Shown piece by piece: positions 14,701-22,946 of a stretch of DNA of 64,000 bases (position 1 is its first letter; each line of letters starts with the position of its first letter). The position numbers and the translations under genes are program-made. Source of the DNA: Owenia fusiformis (lineage: Eukaryota > Annelida > Polychaeta > Sabellida > Oweniidae). The stretch lies in the NCBI GenBank assembly GCA_903813345.2, contig CAIIXF020000008.1, positions 29,576,005 through 29,640,004 on the forward strand, given 5' to 3'. The notes under the pieces are model-generated. The model saw only the letters and a program-made list of their open reading frames with translations. It was not told the DNA's origin and did no database searches.

Positions 14701-14858
14701 ATAAAGAATGTCTGAGAAGTAATTCATTTAACCACTTACGTAAATTGTGATTGCAGTTTAGGATATGGTATGCAGGAATGTTTGGAGGGGGTGGCGGAGG
14801 TCCAAGATCAAAGCTCATTGGAGGCCCCCTAAGACAGCCCCCTGGCAAGCACCTCATC
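2712..14858 (-). CDS. Unrecognised single-pass membrane protein, at least 4 exons
   Basis: Coding exons on the minus strand are 14858-14740, 11765-11667, 4584-4470 and 3231-2712 (stop TAA at 2714-2712). All have consensus GT-AG borders and phases 1/1/2 that close exactly. The protein has a short N-terminal part rich in Gly, Pro and Cys (a run of six prolines). A Ser/Thr/Asn-rich linker with NET and NMT sequons follows. Next comes one transmembrane helix in the 4584-4470 exon, preceded by NWWKAW and followed by a basic SSKMKFQHKR stop-transfer. A 173-residue Lys/Ser-rich tail completes it. The tail holds two copies of a KTKKLQ-x-V motif, a PPIP proline motif and the C terminus GETV (E-x-V, a possible class III PDZ ligand). 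The 14858 exon opens with an ATG one base in but has no signal peptide, so upstream exons may be missing. I do not recognise the family. Confidence 0.75.
3483..3653. mobile_element. Foldback MITE, about 170 bp
   Basis: The two ends are near reverse complements. ACAATTGTTGACCTCTCC on the left pairs with GGAGAGGTCTACAATTGT on the right, and the pairing continues inward through a GTTTACAGTC-type arm. It lies inside the intron between the last two exons of the minus-strand membrane-protein gene. No coding capacity. Confidence 0.6.
4361..4458 (+). repeat. Right half of the ATGTCACCACC hairpin repeat
   Basis: It contains the family's CACAAAAAAAGTTGGAGACT core and a right-end hairpin, ATGTCATCACTTTTAATGGTGACAT. 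It ends about 12 bp from the splice donor of the transmembrane exon at 4470, so the element sits almost on the exon border. Confidence 0.6.
4588..4790. repeat. 49-bp tandem repeat, about 4 copies
   Basis: A unit of about 49 bp, containing TTATGTGAGTAGAAATAAC and TTTCATTTCATGACATACAT, repeats four times with very few differences. On the minus strand it abuts the acceptor of the transmembrane exon (4584). The unit's T-run supplies the polypyrimidine tract of that acceptor. Confidence 0.85.
4840..5384. mobile_element. MITE with ~190-bp TIRs and 8-bp TSD
   Basis: The ends are TTATCCCGTACCAAGAC and its inverted partner, and the inverted match runs about 190 bp on each side. Perfect 8-bp direct repeats ATTGAGTG (4832-4839 and 5385-5392) flank it. 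An 8-bp duplication suggests the hAT or P superfamily. There is no transposase. It lies in an intron of the membrane-protein gene. Confidence 0.85.
5809..6099. mobile_element. TTAA-flanked MITE (piggyBac/Kolobok-like)
   Basis: A 291-bp element starts CCTCTTGG and ends TCAAGAGG, with TTAA on both sides (5805-5808 and 6100-6103). TTAA duplication is typical of piggyBac and Kolobok elements. Inside, CCCAGAGTGACGAGAT occurs twice near the left end. No transposase is encoded. Confidence 0.7.
6763..7027 (+). repeat. Duplicated start region of the UGT gene
   Basis: The 67 bp around the UGT start codon (6960-7027) recurs with about 90% identity at 6763-6829, including the words GACCTCTGTCAC and TTGTTGTCTAATCAAC. 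In the upstream copy the ATG is in the context CCAATATGACC. A partial duplication of the promoter and first coding bases is the simplest reading. Confidence 0.7.
7007..9352 (+). CDS. UDP-glycosyltransferase, 2 exons, 528 aa
   Basis: Family GT1 (UGT) enzymes move a sugar from a UDP-sugar to small lipophilic acceptors in the ER lumen. Exons are 7007-7195 and 7955-9352, joined at phase 0. Residues 1-31 form a signal peptide. The catalytic His is H46 in the APSHLSYF motif and the partner Asp is D155 in AIVDGMPF. The UGT signature occupies about residues 350-400, with WLPQNDLLGH, FITHCGNNGQTEA, HGVPMIGLP and FGDQPYNAK. A C-terminal membrane helix (about 488-512) precedes a short lysine-rich tail, as in ER-retained animal UGTs. 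Length is normal for the family (about 530). The ATG at 7007 is chosen because it opens the signal peptide. An AATAAA signal lies at 9489-9494. The gene is nested in an intron of the opposite-strand membrane protein. The substrate cannot be told. Confidence 0.93.
9489..9494 (+). terminator. Poly(A) signal of the UGT gene
   Basis: AATAAA lies 136 bp after the UGT stop codon, a normal position for an animal polyadenylation signal. Confidence 0.5.
9537..10042. mobile_element. TTAA-flanked MITE, 506 bp
   Basis: The ends AGGCCCACT and AGTGGGTCT are inverted with one mismatch. TTAA lies directly outside each end (9533-9536 and 10043-10046), as for piggyBac or Kolobok elements. The inner open frames show no transposase. 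Confidence 0.6.
10359..10788. repeat. Two adjacent foldback sequences
   Basis: The first is bounded by TATTCCATAGTTA (about 10360) and TAACTATGGAATA (about 10630) and contains the self-complementary CATACGACGTCGTATG. The second, 10640-10788, is an imperfect hairpin with arms of about 60 bp meeting at CGCTACGCTCGCTC. Its outer ends are ATCCTATGATTTA and its complement. Neither carries a gene. Confidence 0.6.
10800..11660. other. Intron sequence without recognised features
   Basis: AT-rich intron of the minus-strand membrane-protein gene. I see no exon, TIR element or RNA gene in it. Confidence 0.4.
11855..14246. repeat. Recent 1.1/1.26-kb tandem duplication
   Basis: Copy 1 (11855-12990) and copy 2 (12991-14246) are nearly identical, both starting TCTACATGAGGGGAAAATGG and both ending CTCCTGTTTTG. 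Copy 2 has about 125 bp (near 13374-13498) that are absent from copy 1. Each copy contains its own array of short degenerate units like CCGCAAAAACTCCTGTTTT. That array continues past copy 2 to about 14400. The whole block lies in an intron of the membrane-protein gene. Confidence 0.9.
12590..14405. repeat. Degenerate ~27-bp minisatellite arrays
   Basis: Two arrays (about 12590-12990 and 13850-14405) are built of units such as TCTACCGCAAAAACTCC followed by TTTTTCAAAAA. Spacing is irregular and substitution frequent, so this is an old array. It was copied as part of the larger duplication. Confidence 0.75.
14532..14657 (+). repeat. Near-complete copy of the ATGTCACCACC hairpin repeat
   Basis: It starts AAAATGTCACCACCTGC, has TGTTACAAATGCAGACCGCC, the CACAAAAAAGTTGGAAACT core, and ends with TTTCACCACTTCTAGTCAA followed by TCTGGTGGTGACATT. 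At 126 bp it is the most typical short copy in the window. Confidence 0.7.
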
Positions 14859-14981
14859 CTGTAAAATAAGACATGTAATGAAGAATTGTAATGTCATCTA
14901 AATCAGATCATTGTGGATCAGCAGTTTACAGTTTGTCTCTAACTGTAGCGTACAGGTGTGGCTACTTTCCTTGTGAATATA

Positions 14982-15301
14982 GGAGCGCTGATGTGCCCCT
15001 TTGTCGATCAAGACTTGTTAATCTTTGCCGAGTGAATATTTTTCCAATATGGTGACTTTTCACCAGGGAAAATCTGCACGAGGTTCCATTTTGATTCGTT
15101 TTTTTGGGCATGCACATTAAATCCAGCAATTTGATTAGTTTAAATTATTTAGACGCATGCGCGATCAATAACTAAATATATTTTTAGATAGATGTCACTT
15201 ACGTTCATTATTTCACAGTAGTCCCTACCGCCATTTTTGAAAAACATTCACTCGGCGAACAATAACAAGTCTTGATCGGCGAAGAAGTACTTCAGCGCTC
15301 C
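14982..15301. mobile_element. MITE with ~70-bp TIRs
   Basis: GGAGCGCTGA at the left end is mirrored by TCAGCGCTCC at the right. The pairing continues through GATCAAGACTTGTT and CCGAGTGAATA on the left and their complements on the right. 320 bp, no coding capacity. No clear target duplication was seen. Confidence 0.7.
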
Positions 15302-15642
15302 AATGCTTGCACAGATGGATGCCACTGATGTAGGACACAGTAAAGACCAAAAGTAAGCCGTTGATAGCATTAATTCATTTTCAAAGGTCACGATTATTCA
15401 GCTGCCAAATGTCACGTGGGAAAGCTATATATATCAAAATACAAATAGCTTTCGCATGAAGTAAGCTGTTGGTGTTAAAAATTTGTCCAGAAACCTTTTT
15501 TGTGTCATGTCATTCATATTTTAATTGTGGGAAAATGCTCAGGTTGCCCCAAAATTGCTCTCTATTTTCAAAATTTATCGGGTGCACCCCCGCCCCACCC
15601 CCCTTATCGCATCCTACAAACCCCGCTATGTTTGTACTGAGG

Positions 15643-16473
15643 TACTATTTTTTTCAAGGCCTGTCTGCGTCGCTAACATGCTAAATATAAGAGTTAGCTG
15701 ACGTTTGGGAGTCTGACTTACCTTCTAAAGGTTAGAACCCGAATCTTAATGAAACTATATCACCTTTGTTGCGTCGATGATGATGCATAAACATAGCATT
15801 TGATAGAAATTAGCGTAAATGCTTTTCCGACTTTTTCATTTTTCATCAATGTTGACTTCCGGGAAGGCGTTGTAGTTATCACGAAATAACGCATTGACCC
15901 TTGAACTTTACTTTGTTGACGTGTCAACCAAGCATGTCTGGTGTGAAAATTAAAAGAATATTAAGCAATGTTCTACATCCGCCAAGCTAAGTGAAGTAGT
16001 CAATATTAAAAATTACCAATTTCAAGTGAAGTACGCAACGAACGAAACTGCGTGATCTACACTCCCACTATTGGTCTGAATGAAATGCTACGTAGAAATA
16101 TGAGCCGTCTGCTGTATTAGTCGATTAATAGAGAAAGACCTGTTGGTGATGCTTTATAATTTAGACCAAAACATTGAAGAACAAACGAACCTGTAAATCG
16201 TGAAAACAACGAACAAATATTCGGTTTTCACATATGTTCGGTAATTTTTCGTATTGAAACTTCCGGAACTTACAAGGAAATCATTCATTTTCTCGATCCA
16301 TGATTTACCTCTTGGATGTTGTGGCAAATGCTCCATGGTTGACGGAACAAAGGTGATATGGTTTCATTAAGATTCGGGTTCTAACCTTTAGAAGGTAAGT
16401 CAGACTCCCAAACGTCAGCTAACTCTTATATTTAGCATGTTAGCGACGCAGACAGGCCTTGAAAAAAATAGTA
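15643..16473. repeat. Inverted repeat, 133-bp arms, 565-bp spacer
   Basis: The left arm (15643-15775) is the reverse complement of the right arm (16341-16473), with only about two or three mismatches. The outer ends are TACTATTTTTTTCAAGGCC and its complement. The spacer is not itself palindromic. Each arm contains a good outward-reading splice-donor consensus (GAAG then GTAAGT). No target duplication is seen, so it could be a foldback element or an inverted segmental duplication. Confidence 0.85.
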
Positions 16474-18146
16474 GGTCATTTAAGTATGCAATTCGTTGTA
16501 TTTTCTCCAACTTTGTAGAAACATTGACTGACAAATGGTTTAAGCGTACGACCACAATCTAAAGTGGTCATAGAATTCTACAACCCCCCCCCCCCCATAG
16601 TGGACACTGGGCATTCATTCTCGCACATTTTTCGAGACATATTAGCGCCCCCTCTAGCCCAAAATCCTGGATCCGCGTGTTGGGACTATGGGATCGATAA
16701 TTCTGAACAGCGCGTTAGTGCGTAAGGAGTGTGTAAGGAGAGACATAGCGGTTGCTTTTTCTCACTAATGTCAATTGCCAACTTTCCAACTTGAACTTTC
16801 ATTCCAGGCAAAAATATTGTATTCAAAATTTTAATACCTAGGCGAATACTAGTCTAATAATAACAATGTCAAAGTTTACTTAAAATTATCTTTATCACAC
16901 GCAAATAGGTTTGAAACGAGTATGTGTTAATAAACAGGGGAAAACATACCTATTTTAAAACTTTTTTCGTTTTTTGTAAACATTTTGACCGAACAACTCT
17001 TCTTTGACGTCGACAGGATATGAAGGCGCAATTGTTAAAGATATAGTTCTAGAATATTTTTAACTCATTTGAAATGTTTGGACTTATATAACATACTTAT
17101 CAACAAGGAACAAAATAAGTGTAGAATGAATCTTCATGTATATAATACAGTGAATAAATCCTTGATACACAATCACAATAAAAAGTATAAAAGGTAGTCC
17201 CTCACTAAAGTGTGTATCACTCCGATCATCAGTTTCGCCATCTATCATTAATATGCATGACTACTGCTGAATTGGCGGACCGAATTGGCCTTCCGGACAA
17301 TAGATGGCGAATAAATGCTATTCCCAAGATAAATTTTGATGAATATACCGATGTTGAAACTTTAAATCTTTTATTGACTCTTTAGATGTCATGACCTGAC
17401 ATATTAGATATTAGACACTGCAAATAAATAGGCAATGTAAGCTTACTACACTGCACTTTTAAGTGTGAGTTTCATCGTAGGTCATGTTAGTCTCAGGTTT
17501 CATGAATTAATTCAATTTCAACTTGATTTATTTATTTCATAATGTAATTGTTTCATTATCAGAAAATTTTCACTATAACCATGCAAAATTCTTGACTTTT
17601 TCCCTGGAAAAACGCCTTGTCCAGTTTCTTACTCCCCGTCCGGGGGTACCATAGACTGAGTTTAGTTTTTTCAAAAACACGAGTTTTCAATTTATTTCGA
17701 TTATTTTTTGTATACTAACGCATGGAAACTAACTTTAAAAAGTGAGCAATGTCATTAGGGTTGTGATAATAATGTCCCTTAATACCTATTTATCTTTCTT
17801 ATAAATTTTTTTCTAGTAAACTAATATCAGAACTGACACATATTTAGTTTTATTGCCTTAAGGGAGTTTTAAAATCTTCTGCGCCGTTCCGATACTTACT
17901 AGGATCGCCTAAGCCGTAGCTGAAAAGACTCGAACAAGCACATGAGCAGCAGGCTCATAATCCTGATTAACATAAAAGTTTAGGTGGGGCTTTATAAAAA
18001 AATGCCACAAAAACATTAAGGTGAATGCCTAAATGTTGCCCCCACCAAAAAAGTGAGAAAGGTGATTCATAATTTCTTCCAACTACATAACCTGTTTGAT
18101 ACATAAAAAGATGAAAAAACGTGTATACTATAAAACATCATATTCT
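16474..18146. other. Intergenic stretch without a gene
   Basis: Contains a C-homopolymer near 16585-16596 and otherwise AT-rich single-copy-looking sequence. No exon with consistent splice sites was found. Confidence 0.4.
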
Positions 18147-18237
18147 TTTATTGCGTTAACTTCAAGAGATATTATCATGTGAAAAACAATCTCAACATGG
18201 CTGGTCAGTAGCTAAATATAATATATAAATATTTTAT

Positions 18238-18426
18238 CTAAGTTATATACAGATATATGTTTCTTGTAAGTTGATATTGCAAACCATTTCTTGATGCGTT
18301 GACCAAAAAAACTTTCCCAGAAGTTGTATACTGATGTTTATAAACAAACTTGTAAGTTAAACTAAAAGATGTGTCTCCGTTATAGAAACTGAACGTATCA
18401 AACGCTTCTAGGGAATTGCGAAACCC
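18238..18426 (-). CDS. Possible terminal exon with PKD-like segment
   Basis: A 62-residue phase-0 frame opens directly behind a TTTCAG acceptor (AG at 18428-18427) and ends in TAG at 18238. An AATAAA lies 85-90 bp further on (minus strand, about 18147-18152). The peptide contains FYNGDTS, then YKHQYTTSGKVFLVNAS. That resembles the G-D-x-S, H-x-Y-x-x-x-G-x-V and V-x-N spacing of a PKD/Ig-like beta-sandwich domain. Upstream exons were not found, so this could be the last exon of a gene further right or a decayed fragment. Confidence 0.35.
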   Translation of the reverse strand, partial: GFRNSLEAFDTFSFYNGDTSFSLTYKFVYKHQYTTSGKVFLVNASRNGLQYQLTRNIYLYIT

Positions 18427-18776
18427 CTGAAACAATTCTATCTCCTAAATATAAAAAGTTGACAACTATGAGATCTTTTACCCCTGATTAAATATAAGCA
18501 TTCATTTTAAGACAATAGCATCATATCTCATTGATAAGCTCTTACCAAGTGAAAAACCTTTGTATTGCAAAATCCTTGATAAATAAAAATATAGCACTAG
18601 TCCACTAAATAAGAACTATGACTAAGTTAAATCAAACTAATTTCTACTACTACACTAAAAAAAACTGCGTAGTTGAACGTTCAAACATCTCTTCATGTCT
18701 ATATCACTTTTTTATAGCAAAAACATTGACTTTTGCACGTTGGTGATGATGCCCCTTTTTTAATAGATCTCACATC

Positions 18777-19106
18777 CACTGGCGGATTAGGGGGGGGGGC
18801 CCAGGGGCCCGGGCCCCCCCCCCTTGGGTGGGCCCAGAAAAAAAAAATTGGGCCCAAAAAAATTTTTGGGCCAAACAAGGCCTTCAGGCCCCAAAAAGTG
18901 GGCCTTTTTGGTCATTACTGGGCCTTTTAAGGCCTTATTTGTTAATTTCAGGCCAAATTTTGAAGAAAGTGGGCCTCAAAATTTCAAAATTTGGGCCCAC
19001 TTTTGGATTTTAGGGGCCCAAAATTTTTTTCCGCGCAAGCGCGGACGTTTTTTCTCTGACCTGAAATTTGGGCCCCCCCCCTTGTTGGTTCCTGGATCCG
19101 CCCCTG
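18777..19106. mobile_element. GGGGCCC-rich MITE, hAT-like ends
   Basis: The left end CACTGGCGGATTAGG and the right end (read inverted) CAGGGGCGGATCCAGG frame a 330-bp body of long G/C runs and repeated GGGCC words. A 5-bp ACATC flanks both sides. Ends of the CAGNGGCGGAT type are common in animal hAT-like MITEs. The open frames across it are composition artefacts. Confidence 0.65.
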
Positions 19107-19566
19107 ACATCTTAGAAGCGTATCAGTTCAAAAAAATACTAGAAGACCTAACATATTTTACCATGCACTGGGCCTATTCATTTGGCAATGCAGTTGTAAA
19201 TTTTCTCTTGAAAAAATAAATCTTCCAAAGTTGTTGAGTTTTCTTGCAGAAATCGCCTACTCCCCCCCCTCTATCCATTTTGTACGACCACCCGGTGTGA
19301 TACCGGGGTTTAAAAACAGTCAAGAGTGATAGTTAAATTTCAAAGAATAAGGGAGAAGCAGTCCGATTTTGCTTACGCTACAAATTTAAGATACAACAAA
19401 CCATTTAGTTTTTATATAAGTTATTATTTATTTATGGTCGCCTGAACAAGTTGAATCATGAAATCTTTGCAAGAAGAACTTTCATATTATGCTAATTTTG
19501 AACTTTTGCTGGTTGAGTAGGCTCCGAGGAGTAGGCACACTCAGTAACATATAAACAAGGCATCAA

Positions 19567-19625
19567 TGTAAAATGTCACAACCTACCATTTGTTACAGAG
19601 GCAGATCGCCGAATGCTAAACGCCG
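19567..19625 (+). repeat. Left-end fragment of the ATGTCACCACC repeat
   Basis: AAAATGTCACAACCTACC, then TTTGTTACAGAGGCAGATCGCC, matches the left end of the family. The right end is missing, and the sequence runs on into a GC-richer segment with CCGTAGAATTTCTGCGG words. Confidence 0.6.
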
Positions 19626-20340
19626 TAGAATTTCTGCGGTCTTATACGAGAATAGTACTTTTGCAGTCACATTTCCCACGGCAGCCGCACGGCGAGTTTT
19701 GAATTTCTGTTGATAACGTTAGTACATGTTGTTTGTCATATTGTAGTGCTAGGATATTATATAATATCAAAAAAGTGTAAGTGAAATATAAGTTGCTATG
19801 GTATCAGTGACCTTACATCAAACACGAATTGTATTGTGTTTACACTTCAACAGCAAAGATATGACCGAAAACTGACATAAAAACTGTTCCCAAAGGTACA
19901 TTACCCATCAAATCCTAAAACAGATGCTAGTCAAAGGTAACCCCGAAGTGCGATCACCGTTTGAATGACCTTTCTGCGGTGTGGCAACGGCCTGTTGATT
20001 TCTACGGGAACCGCAGAAATGAACAAATATTATAACTCTGGTTTATAATTTCTACGGCTACGGCCTGTAAAAAATGGATACGCCGTACGGAGATCGCAAG
20101 GCGAGCGTGGTTTTCCTACGCTCGCCGCAGAAATTCACTGATTTAATTGATCTGCGGTACAACTTACAGATTAAAATCATGTTTCGATCCCGGGGTTTCG
20201 ATATAAGTATAAAATTACTTATTCTTATGCAAGGTTTGACCCATCGTGGTAAGCCAAACCCTCTCCATCTCTATCTGCGGTCCGGTGCAACAGATAGAGA
20301 TGCTATGAGTATCAGAATGGGTTTGACCTACTAAATACAC
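19626..20340. repeat. GC-richer segment with self-complementary words
   Basis: Contains the hairpin GCGAGCGT-N9-ACGCTCGC near 20100-20124. It also holds several inverted pairs of the word AATTTCTRCGG (for example near 19630, 20005, 20045 and 20130). It may be one or more decayed foldback elements. No coding sequence supported. Confidence 0.4.
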
Positions 20341-20518
20341 TTATGGATATGGTATGGATGAATTCACCCCCTCTTAAAACTTAGAAACTTTTGGCCTTGA
20401 TCCATCCCCTGGAATTATTTTGAATTCATAAACTGCCCCCTCCCCTCAAAATGTTTACTCCCGCAGATTACTCCAATGGAATGACCCAATGCCAAAATGT
20501 TCTCCATTGACATATCTA

Positions 20519-21720
20519 CAAGGTGTCCCGAAAGTATGCCCCCCCCCCCTAGGCAGACATATACCAATGTATCCATAGTATGTGTCATCATTTTAAAGCT
20601 TATCCAAAGTTACATTGATTTGCCAAGTATCATGGTTCAACTCACAGTTGGTAAAAAGTTACAGGCATTTCAAAACTTAGTGTTTAGTCAAAAAAATAGT
20701 TCATTTCAGTATCTTGGCAACAGCCCTGACCTGAATGTGACCGAAGGTTTTATGATGATTACAAAATGTCACATTCCTATTTGAAGCACGTTTAAGGTCA
20801 TATGGAAAGCATTGCTGCTGTTTAACATGGTCTAGGGAGACACACCAACTATTAAGGGTCTAACGGTGCACCGAAACCGCGGTGCTCCGCGGTTCTTGGG
20901 CCTCGGTCGGTACGTTCGGTTCGAAAACTCCGATGTACGGTTTTTTAACGGTTCGTTAATTCAGAAAAAGTGCCGTTCGCTAAAGTAGAGGAACATGAAT
21001 CTCGAAACGAGAGGTGAAGATTTCGGCATTCTAAACGCTCAAAAGTCGTACAAGGCCCACTGTTGGGGGTTATTTTGGATTTCCAATGAGAGATAGTGTT
21101 CCTCTCCCGGAAAGAACGATATGCCGGCTTTGCAAAATCTTTATGGTGTATGAGAAAGGTACGTGTGAAAAAATGTGAAAATCTGCTGTCTGCAGAAACA
21201 GAATAGATCAGAGTTACACATGCTCCCGGGCCGCTTATTTATTATGAAATCGCGCCATCTATTTATCATCGCATAAATAAAATAGATCACAAAGTTAATG
21301 ATTAATTTGTAATTAAAACTGACTTAGATCAGAGGTAAACATGTTCCCGGGCTGCTCATTTAAATAATGAAATCGCGCCATCTTTTGAGTTATTTGATTT
21401 TTTACATTAAAGTGCGATAAGAACCGAAAACCGAGCCGAAACCGAAACCGAGGAGATAAAACCCGTAAACCGAACCGAACCGAGGAATTATGAAACCGTG
21501 AGAGCCCTACCAACTATTACTCTGGTGTAAAACTGACTTTAATTTTGGCCAAACACTAAATTTTGAAATGCCTGTAACTTTCTCCCATTTATGAATTGAA
21601 CCATGATACTTGGCAAATCAATGTAACTTTGGATGAGCTTTTAAATGATATATGACACATACTATGGAGACATTGGTATATGTCTGCCTAGGGGAGCCCC
21701 CATACTTTCGGGACACCCTG
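20519..21720. mobile_element. Tc1/mariner-like non-autonomous element, ~190-bp TIRs
   Basis: The left end CAAGGTGTCCCGAAAGTATG and the right end (inverted) CAGGGTGTCCCGAAAGTATG are each flanked by TA (20517-20518 and 21721-21722). The inverted match continues inward about 190 bp on both sides. TA duplication and this terminus fit the IS630-Tc1-mariner superfamily. A hAT-like element has inserted inside it. Without that insert and its duplication it would be about 537 bp. Confidence 0.85.
20854..21510. mobile_element. hAT-like element nested in the mariner-like element
   Basis: Inverted ends (AAGGGTCTAACGGT, and GTAGGGCTCTCACGGT read inverted) lead into GGTTCGGTTCGG-type subterminal runs on both sides. 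Perfect 8-bp CAACTATT direct repeats lie at 20846-20853 and 21511-21518. The 8-bp duplication and the TAGGGCTCTCACGG terminus are typical of hAT. 657 bp, no transposase. Confidence 0.85.
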
Positions 21721-22654
21721 TATATGAAAAAATTATTTTCATTACTCTTGGAACACAATTTTAATGGCTAATTTATAACCAATGTACAAATATTTTTTGT
21801 AAAAATACTAGCACACATTATTGTACTCGTGGATGTGTATTTCGATTAAATCACATTAGACCAACATTATGAACATCAAGTTCCATGGTAATAGCATGCC
21901 ACTGTCGTGTAAATAAAGGCCAAGTATATATAAGACGATGGAAAGGAGACAAGTAAACTACTTACTTATAAACGCTGTTCTATCCGTAGAAACTTATAGC
22001 CTCACGAATAGAGAGCGCAAATAGGGTTATGGCGTATTACACGAAACCTATACGTACATGTATACTGAGTATAAGGATCTTATAAGTGGGTCAATTACGT
22101 ATAAAGAAAATTCTAAATGTGATGGATAACAACTACATAAGTATCATATCTTATATTCTATTCAATGCGAGAATTTCCTTAATAACACGCGAAACGCTTG
22201 ATATATCAGAGAGGTTCGTGAAAAGTGATTTACAATGCTGAACGTTTGAAAATATGCATTTTTCCCTCTAAGTAATTTGTCATGTTTATCCATGTTCTCT
22301 CTGGTAGTGGTTATTGGTACAGGTCGACTATTATATAATACGAGCCCTTTAACTCATATTTGTTAGTTTTATATCAGTGGTTCTATATCGATTTTTACAT
22401 TTCATGATTAAGCGTATTCAAATGGATATGTACATCTGTACTTTTAAACAGGTATACAAACCAATTTAAGCGTATACTTATATACACGTCAGGCTATATA
22501 TAACTATTTTTCACAATTTACAGTCTACTGTTAATAAAGTGGTGGGGGACATAGGACAAAAATGAAGGATCACGATCACACGACATACATGTACCGTGTA
22601 GCTTGACATTGGTTAAAATTACATCCACATTTCATTGTATGGGACAGTAACAAA
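21721..22654. other. Upstream region of the cGAS-like gene
   Basis: AT-rich, no repeat family recognised. It may hold a promoter and 5' UTR exon of the gene starting at 22947, but no core promoter motif is clear. Confidence 0.35.
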
Positions 22655-22860
22655 TGGTCACCAAACGTTAAAGAGCTTACAATTTCTGCTAACACATGTA
22701 CAATCTGATAATTAGATGAGCTGGACTATGAATTGAAAGATGTAAAGCAACAAACAACTTTATCGAATTTATCGACTTTATCGAATGTTGTGGACAATTC
22801 AGTCATGCTGGGAATCCCAAGTAAAAGATTTTATCGCCACGAGAAAAATATGCAGCTTGA
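22655..22860 (+). pseudogene. Decayed duplicate of the cGAS-like gene 5' end
   Basis: CACCAAACGTTAAAGAGC, then ACATGTACAATCTGATAA and AAAGATGTAAAGCAACAA, aligns with the first 110 coding bases of the gene at 22947. It has small indels and lost codons. It lies in the same orientation about 280 bp upstream, so it is a partial tandem duplicate that has degraded. Confidence 0.65.
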
Positions 22861-22946
22861 TGTACAAGTGATTTAAATGCACATCTTTAGATGTAAAACA
22901 TCTCTATGCTCTATAATATGGGATATTTACAAAATGACCACCAAAC

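Noticed and set aside
16154-16336. Possible first exon (MEHLPQHPRG...) of the minus-strand membrane protein
   Set aside because: It ends at a good donor in phase 0, but the next exon (14858) needs a two-base carry-over. Direct joining meets a stop after nine codons.
18733-19219. Overlapping Gly/Pro-rich frames of up to 131 codons
   Set aside because: Created by G and C runs of a hAT-like MITE; no splice or start context.
20497-20784. 95-codon frame MFSIDISTRCP...
   Set aside because: It lies wholly within the terminal inverted repeat of the mariner-like element, and the mirrored arm is not open in the same way.
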